Positions 5,542-7,774 of a stretch of DNA of 7,774 nucleotides are shown piece by piece; positions within the stretch are counted from its first letter, which is position 1; each line of letters begins with the position of its first letter. Both the position numbers and the translations under genes were made by a program. The notes under the pieces are model-generated. The model saw only the letters and a list, made by a program, of their open reading frames with translations, ran no database searches and was not told the origin of the DNA. Source of the DNA: Sulfurovum sp. (GTDB lineage: Bacteria; Campylobacterota; Campylobacteria; Campylobacterales; Sulfurovaceae); assembly GCA_026193735.1 (NCBI GenBank), contig JAPHUJ010000262.1:1-7774 (forward strand), written 5' to 3'.

Positions 5542-6183
5542 TTATATTAAGTGTTTATTATCTATCAAATGATTGAGCATGTATTGATCTCCCATTTTTA
5601 TTTTATCATTTTCATACGTTTTTAATTGTATTTCATTCAGAATTAGACTATTTCCATTGACTTTTTTATAGATCATATCCATATTTTTACCTATTAATGT
5701 AGCTGTATCTGCCTGCGTGACCATGGCATTAAGTGTGCTAAGTCCTTTTGTCGGGATAGGTAAATCACAATAATAATCACCCACACTGTTCACTCCCCAA
5801 TAGGCAAAACCCAAGGCAAGATAAAAATCCAGAGATTTGGATATTGAGCTGAGTTTAAATCTTTTTACCTTCTTTTTAATAGCAATATTAAAGATCTCAT
5901 TTAAAAGTTCATATGCATACCCCTTACGTCTCATAGAATGAGGTGTAAAGATATTGTGGATAGTCAAGTACATACGATATTGATCCATTTTAAAAAAGAT
6001 ATAACATAGATGAATATTATCTGAGTCACATAAGGCAACACATCCATTTGCCTGCCAGTTGAAATGTTCATCCCACCATTTAAGTGACATATTTGCAAAT
6101 TTTAGGCTTTTTTGGTCTTGAATAGTTGAAATAGAAGATAAATAAGCATCTCGACTGAGATACTCAAGATGTAGTATTGACAT
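5542..6183 (-). CDS. GNAT-family N-acetyltransferase
   Basis: A 213-residue protein with the acetyl-CoA-binding core of GNAT enzymes: a beta-strand pair (NIHLCYIFFK and MYLTIHNIFTPHSM), motif A RRKGYA at 85-90 (the RxxGxA pyrophosphate loop) and the FYLALGF motif-B element at 120-126. The C-terminal part, about 150-213, is an extra region with no motif that I recognise. The substrate is unknown. The ATG at 6183 has AAAGGATAACC upstream. It is divergent from nifE and leads a row of minus-strand genes. No sigma-54 site is found in front, but a 10-bp-arm stem-loop ends at its ribosome binding site. Confidence 0.85.
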   Translation of the reverse strand: MSILHLEYLSRDAYLSSISTIQDQKSLKFANMSLKWWDEHFNWQANGCVALCDSDNIHLCYIFFKMDQYRMYLTIHNIFTPHSMRRKGYAYELLNEIFNIAIKKKVKRFKLSSISKSLDFYLALGFAYWGVNSVGDYYCDLPIPTKGLSTLNAMVTQADTATLIGKNMDMIYKKVNGNSLILNEIQLKTYENDKIKMGDQYMLNHLIDNKHLI

Positions 6184-6191
6184 GGTTATCC

Positions 6192-6219
6192 TTTTTACTT
6201 CTTTCTATTGAAGTAAAAA
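6192..6219. repeat. Inverted repeat in the GNAT gene leader
   Basis: Perfect 10-bp arms TTTTTACTTC (6192-6201) and GAAGTAAAAA (6210-6219) flank an 8-base loop. In the GNAT mRNA the 3' arm runs into the ribosome binding site (AAAAAGGA), so a folded stem could limit translation. There is no T-run or GC-rich stem for a convincing terminator. Confidence 0.65.
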
Positions 6220-6261
6220 AGTCTTTTTGAAAAAAACCAGATTAGTAAAATACAAAGTGTC

Positions 6262-6297
6262 AATCACTATAACATAGTTTTTCAAGTTATGGTGATT
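6262..6297. repeat. 12-bp-arm inverted repeat upstream of nifE, candidate activator site
   Basis: AATCACTATAAC (6262-6273) and GTTATGGTGATT (6286-6297) are inverted copies with one mismatch, separated by 12 bases. The centre is about 86 bp upstream of the predicted nifE start, within enhancer range for a sigma-54 activator. A TGT-N11-ACA (6258-6274) overlaps the left arm but misses the NifA spacing by one base. No T-tract follows, so a terminator is unlikely. Confidence 0.6.
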
Positions 6298-6339
6298 AAA
6301 TATCATACAGTAGTATGAGGGAAACCACTTACGTTCTTC

Positions 6340-6355
6340 TGGTACAAAACTTGCA
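6340..6355 (+). promoter_or_regulatory. Sigma-54 (-24/-12) promoter of nifE
   Basis: Reads TGGTACAAAACTTGCA, a near-consensus match to TGGCAC-N5-TTGCA with exact GG-N10-GC spacing (GG at 6341-6342, GC at 6353-6354). Predicted transcription start is near 6366, a leader of about 26 bases before the ATG at 6392. nif operons are classically driven by RpoN with NifA. Confidence 0.85.
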
Positions 6356-6373
6356 TAACTATAAACAAATAAT

Positions 6374-6391
6374 ACTCCAAAGGAGTCCTTT
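6374..6391 (+). promoter_or_regulatory. nifE ribosome binding site inside alternative small hairpins
   Basis: AAAGGAG (6379-6385) lies six bases before the ATG and fixes the start. ACTCC-AAA-GGAGT (6374-6386) and AAAGG-AGT-CCTTT (6379-6391) are two mutually exclusive 5-bp hairpins covering it, which might moderate initiation. Confidence 0.5.
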
Positions 6392-7753
6392 ATGGTCAAT
6401 CGCGCGAAGATAAAAGAGTTGATGAATGAGAGTGCATGTTCTCATAGCAAAGATAAGAAACCGGGAGAAGGGTGTGATAAGCCAAAACCAGGGCTAGCTG
6501 CGGGTGGATGTGCTTTTGATGGAGCACAAATATCACTTTTCCCTTATGCAGATGCTGTGCATTTGGTACATGGACCACAAACCTGTCTCGGAGCTTCATG
6601 GGAAACACGTGAAACACTGAGTTCTTACGAGGGACGTAATCATACATTTATGGGTTTTACTACAGGGATCACCACCAATGATGTCATCTTTGGCGGTGAT
6701 AAACGATTGGAAGATTCTATAGACCATGTCATGGAGCATTATAATCCTGAAGCCATTTTTGTCTATTCGACATGTGTGACTGCATTGATGGGAGATGATA
6801 TAGATATGACATGTAAGTTAGGCAGTGAAAAATATGGGGTACCTGTTGTACCTGTACATGCGCCTGGGTTTGTCGGTGGGAAAAATCTTGGTTCCCGTAT
6901 TGCAGGAGAAGCAGTTTTGGAGCATCTCATCGGTACCAAAGAGCCTGAGATAACCACGCATTATGATATCAATCTTATCGGTGATTATAATGTAACGGGA
7001 GACATGTGGCAGTATTTGCCAATGTTTGAAAAGATCGGTATTCGCATTTTGAGTTCTCTCAGTGGCGATGGACGTGTCAGCAGTATACGTACTGCGCACC
7101 GTGCAAAGCTCAATGTAATAGTTTGTGCCAAATCTCTGATAACACTTTGTCGTAAAATGGAGGAGAATTATGGGATACCATGGATATCTGTCTCTTTTTA
7201 TGGTAAACGAGACACATCTTTTGCCATTATGGAGATCGTCAAAGCTTTAGGTGATCCTGCTTTAATAAAGAAAGCAGAGCAGGTCATAGCTGAAGAGGAA
7301 GCTGCCTTGGAAGAAAAACTTCTTCCTTATAAAAAACTGTTTGCAGGGAAAAAAGCTGTACTCAATACAGGGGGAAATAAAGCCTGGTCCATAGCATCCG
7401 GTTTACAAGACCTGGGTGTTGAAGTGGTAGCAACCTCCATACGTAAATCAACTGCAGATGATATAGAGAAAGCACGAGAGTACTTAGGTCCAGATGGTAT
7501 CTTGATGAAAACACCGGCATCACAGCAATCTAAAGTAATAGATGAAAAGGGTGCGGATATTCTACTTGCTGGAGGACGGAGTCTTTATACAGCGATAAAG
7601 AAAAAGATTTCCTTTATCGATGTGAACCAGGAAAAGAAAACCAGCTACGGTGGATATGGAGGTTTGCTCAATTTAGCCCAAGATCTTCACTATGCTTTTG
7701 AAAATCCTGTATTTGCAAATGTGTCTAAAAAAGCTCCATGGGATGTGGCGTAA
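6392..7753 (+). CDS. nifE: Nitrogenase FeMo-cofactor biosynthesis protein NifE
   Basis: A 453-residue protein, of normal NifE length and related to NifD. With NifN it forms the cytoplasmic scaffold that turns the NifB product (L-cluster) into the FeMo-co precursor. The hallmark PGLAAGGCAFDGAQI and HLVHGPQTCLGASW segments give Cys40 and Cys65. Cys128 in VYSTCVTALMGDD completes the NifE set of P-cluster-like [4Fe-4S] ligands (equivalent to Cys37, Cys62 and Cys124 of Azotobacter NifE). Cys245 in NVIVCAKS matches the cluster-binding Cys250. SGDGRV and WISVSFYG are further family marks. The ATG at 6392 has AAAGGAG in front and a sigma-54 promoter at 6340-6355. The stop TAA overlaps the ATG of the next gene (TAATG), as in coupled nifEN. 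GCAFDGA, rather than a NifD-type start, argues against nifD. Confidence 0.97.
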   Translation: MVNRAKIKELMNESACSHSKDKKPGEGCDKPKPGLAAGGCAFDGAQISLFPYADAVHLVHGPQTCLGASWETRETLSSYEGRNHTFMGFTTGITTNDVIFGGDKRLEDSIDHVMEHYNPEAIFVYSTCVTALMGDDIDMTCKLGSEKYGVPVVPVHAPGFVGGKNLGSRIAGEAVLEHLIGTKEPEITTHYDINLIGDYNVTGDMWQYLPMFEKIGIRILSSLSGDGRVSSIRTAHRAKLNVIVCAKSLITLCRKMEENYGIPWISVSFYGKRDTSFAIMEIVKALGDPALIKKAEQVIAEEEAALEEKLLPYKKLFAGKKAVLNTGGNKAWSIASGLQDLGVEVVATSIRKSTADDIEKAREYLGPDGILMKTPASQQSKVIDEKGADILLAGGRSLYTAIKKKISFIDVNQEKKTSYGGYGGLLNLAQDLHYAFENPVFANVSKKAPWDVA

Positions 7754-7774
7754 TGGAAGCTAAAGAAAATATAG
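7753..7774 (+). CDS. nifN: Start of downstream gene, probably nifN (partial)
   Basis: Only seven codons are visible (MEAKENI) before the window ends. The ATG overlaps the nifE stop by one base, which indicates translational coupling. nifN is the expected partner directly after nifE, so the name rests on gene order, not on its own sequence. A nifE-nifN fusion is ruled out by the stop codon. Confidence 0.55.

Noticed and set aside
6205..6399. Minus-strand 64-codon frame upstream of nifE
   Set aside because: It spans the nifE promoter and inverted repeat, has no ribosome site or recognisable motif, and overlaps the nifE start.

Overview
The window is an AT-rich stretch of a nitrogen-fixation (nif) accessory region. 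The anchor is a complete nifE at the right end (6392-7753), overlapping the first codons of what is almost certainly nifN. The rest of the layout (a NifX-type cofactor-binding protein, a bacteriohemerythrin, an ankyrin protein, small zinc ribbons) and the short AGGA-type ribosome binding sites suggest a free-living diazotroph of the Campylobacterota (Sulfurovum/Sulfuricurvum/Sulfurimonas type). That lineage call comes from gene style and nif content, not from a marker gene.

Layout from left to right. (1) Minus strand: a MoxR-type AAA+ ATPase (869-1870), stop/start-overlapped (TAATG) with a putative metallopeptidase-like/VWA protein that runs off the left edge. (2) A 258-bp divergent intergenic region with a perfect TGT-N10-ACA palindrome of the NifA enhancer type. 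(3) Plus strand: a tiny very acidic 45-residue ORF and a bacteriohemerythrin with all seven iron ligands. (4) Minus strand: small CxxC protein A, then an ankyrin-repeat protein whose 3' end overlaps the hemerythrin tail to tail. (5) Plus strand: small zinc-ribbon protein B, divergent from A and paralogous to its N-terminus. The two start codons lie symmetrically around a perfect 15-bp-arm palindrome. (6) Minus strand: a GNAT acetyltransferase, a nucleoside 2-deoxyribosyltransferase-like protein, a NifX-family protein with a His-rich insertion, and an aldo/keto reductase overlapping it by ATGA. (7) A 208-bp divergent intergenic region, then plus-strand nifE and nifN.

Functional reading. NifE/NifN form the scaffold on which the FeMo-cofactor precursor matures, and NifX-family proteins carry such clusters. 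Hemerythrin could bind O2 near the O2-labile nitrogenase, and the ankyrin and CxxC proteins could be protein-protein or metal-binding accessories. The shared feature is regulatory. A strong -24/-12 (sigma-54, RpoN) promoter precedes nifE, a second with intact GG-N10-GC precedes small protein A, and four more degenerate sites ending in TTGCA lie at matching positions before the other units. The GNAT and deoxyribosyltransferase genes have no such site. No rRNA, tRNA, CRISPR array, insertion sequence or convincing intrinsic terminator was seen, and no gene-free stretch exceeds 300 bases.
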